A stretch of 7,928 nt of DNA from Puniceicoccales bacterium (GTDB taxonomy: Bacteria > Verrucomicrobiota > Verrucomicrobiia > Opitutales > UBA953). Location of the stretch: the NCBI GenBank assembly GCA_031284845.1, contig JAITXH010000167.1, forward strand, positions 1 through 7,928. Direction: 5' to 3'. How positions within the stretch are numbered: the stretch's first letter is position 1; every line of letters starts with the position of its first letter. Positions 7,617 to 7,928 of this stretch are shown piece after piece. The position numbers were made by a program, and so were the translations under genes. Below the pieces are notes generated by a model, which saw nothing but the letters and a program-made list of their open reading frames with translations, made no database searches and was not told the origin of the DNA.

Positions 7617-7928
7617 ATGAAAATAAACGGCACTGACCATCTCTCCCCCGGTGAAATCCAATCGGAAGTGGATCGTGGAGGGCGATTTGTCCTTTTCTCC
7701 TACGCGATCTCGCTTTTCGTTGTGACGTTCCGGCGCTCCTCCGATATTTATTTCATCCGCCCGGGGAAAAGTGTTTTCCTTGAGCAGGGGTGGAAGTTTT
7801 TTTTGATAAGCTTTTTCCTGGGCTGGTGGGGAATTCCGTGGGGTCCCATTTACACGATACAGGCGCTATGGCGCTCATTTCGCGGAGTGGTGGTGACAAA
7901 TGAAGTAATCGCCAATATAAATGCGGAG
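7617..7928 (+). CDS. Small membrane protein of unknown function, N-terminal 104 codons
   Basis: The frame opens at the ATG at 7617 and stays open to the right edge, so the C-terminus is missing. The chain begins MKINGTDHLSPGEIQSEVDR and has a first hydrophobic segment near 24-38 (FVLFSYAISLFVVTF), then RRSSDIYFIRPGKS (39-52). A second strongly hydrophobic segment, about 60-80, carries KFFLISFFLGWWGIPWGPIY, followed by TIQALWRSFRGVVVTNEV. The Trp/Pro/Gly-rich GWWGIPWGPI and the SSDIYFI stretch look like conserved family features; I recall similar uncharacterised membrane proteins in several bacterial phyla but cannot name the family. It lacks a classical signal peptide and is probably an inner-membrane protein with the soluble part beyond the window. 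Base use is richer in T and G than in the preceding C-rich operon. It is separated from the operon by 356 bases and is probably an independent unit. Confidence 0.8.
   Translation, partial: MKINGTDHLSPGEIQSEVDRGGRFVLFSYAISLFVVTFRRSSDIYFIRPGKSVFLEQGWKFFLISFFLGWWGIPWGPIYTIQALWRSFRGVVVTNEVIANINAE

Overview
The window looks like chromosomal DNA from a GC-rich Gram-negative bacterium, most probably of the Verrucomicrobiota (Opitutales-like). This placement is an inference from gene content and style: a YVTN-propeller/di-heme cytochrome fusion, a secreted PA14-like protein of a kind I associate with Verrucomicrobia, a MoxR-DUF58-BatA-type operon, and mostly missing Shine-Dalgarno sequences. No phylogenetic marker is present, so the assignment is moderate at best. 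I see no tRNA, rRNA, CRISPR array, integrase or transposase.

Left arm (1-1980, minus strand): a 614-residue exported protein joining an N-terminal YVTN-type beta-propeller to a C-terminal di-heme cytochrome c peroxidase/MauG-like module. It is followed after 28 bases by the first 35 codons of another exported protein, which runs off the left edge. These two genes are probably one transcript. A 135-base divergent intergenic region (1981-2115) separates them from the plus-strand genes.

Centre (2116-7260, plus strand): four genes in apparent operon order. They are a secreted PA14-like protein, a MoxR-family AAA+ ATPase, a DUF58 protein with a complete-looking vWA metal site, and a 729-residue membrane-anchored BatA-type vWA protein. 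In characterised relatives MoxR ATPases act with vWA proteins as chaperone-like systems that mature or activate protein complexes, often at or beyond the inner membrane. DUF58 and the BatA-type gene overlap as TGATG. The two upstream junctions are not simple gaps: each carries very short reading frames whose stop overlaps the next start as ATGA. These are candidates for translational coupling or leader peptides.

Right arm (7261-7928): a 356-base gene-free stretch contains a strong nested palindromic element (core 7317-7394) that looks like a dispersed intergenic repeat or small MITE-like unit, then a hairpin that may be a terminator. At 7617 begins a 104-codon fragment of a small membrane protein of unknown function, open at the right edge. 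Its base composition differs from the C-rich operon.

The most worthwhile second looks are the palindromic element, the ATGA-bounded mini-ORFs, and the coupling of a secreted PA14-like protein to a short MoxR/vWA operon. I did not find clear evidence of a wholly new defence or mobile system.
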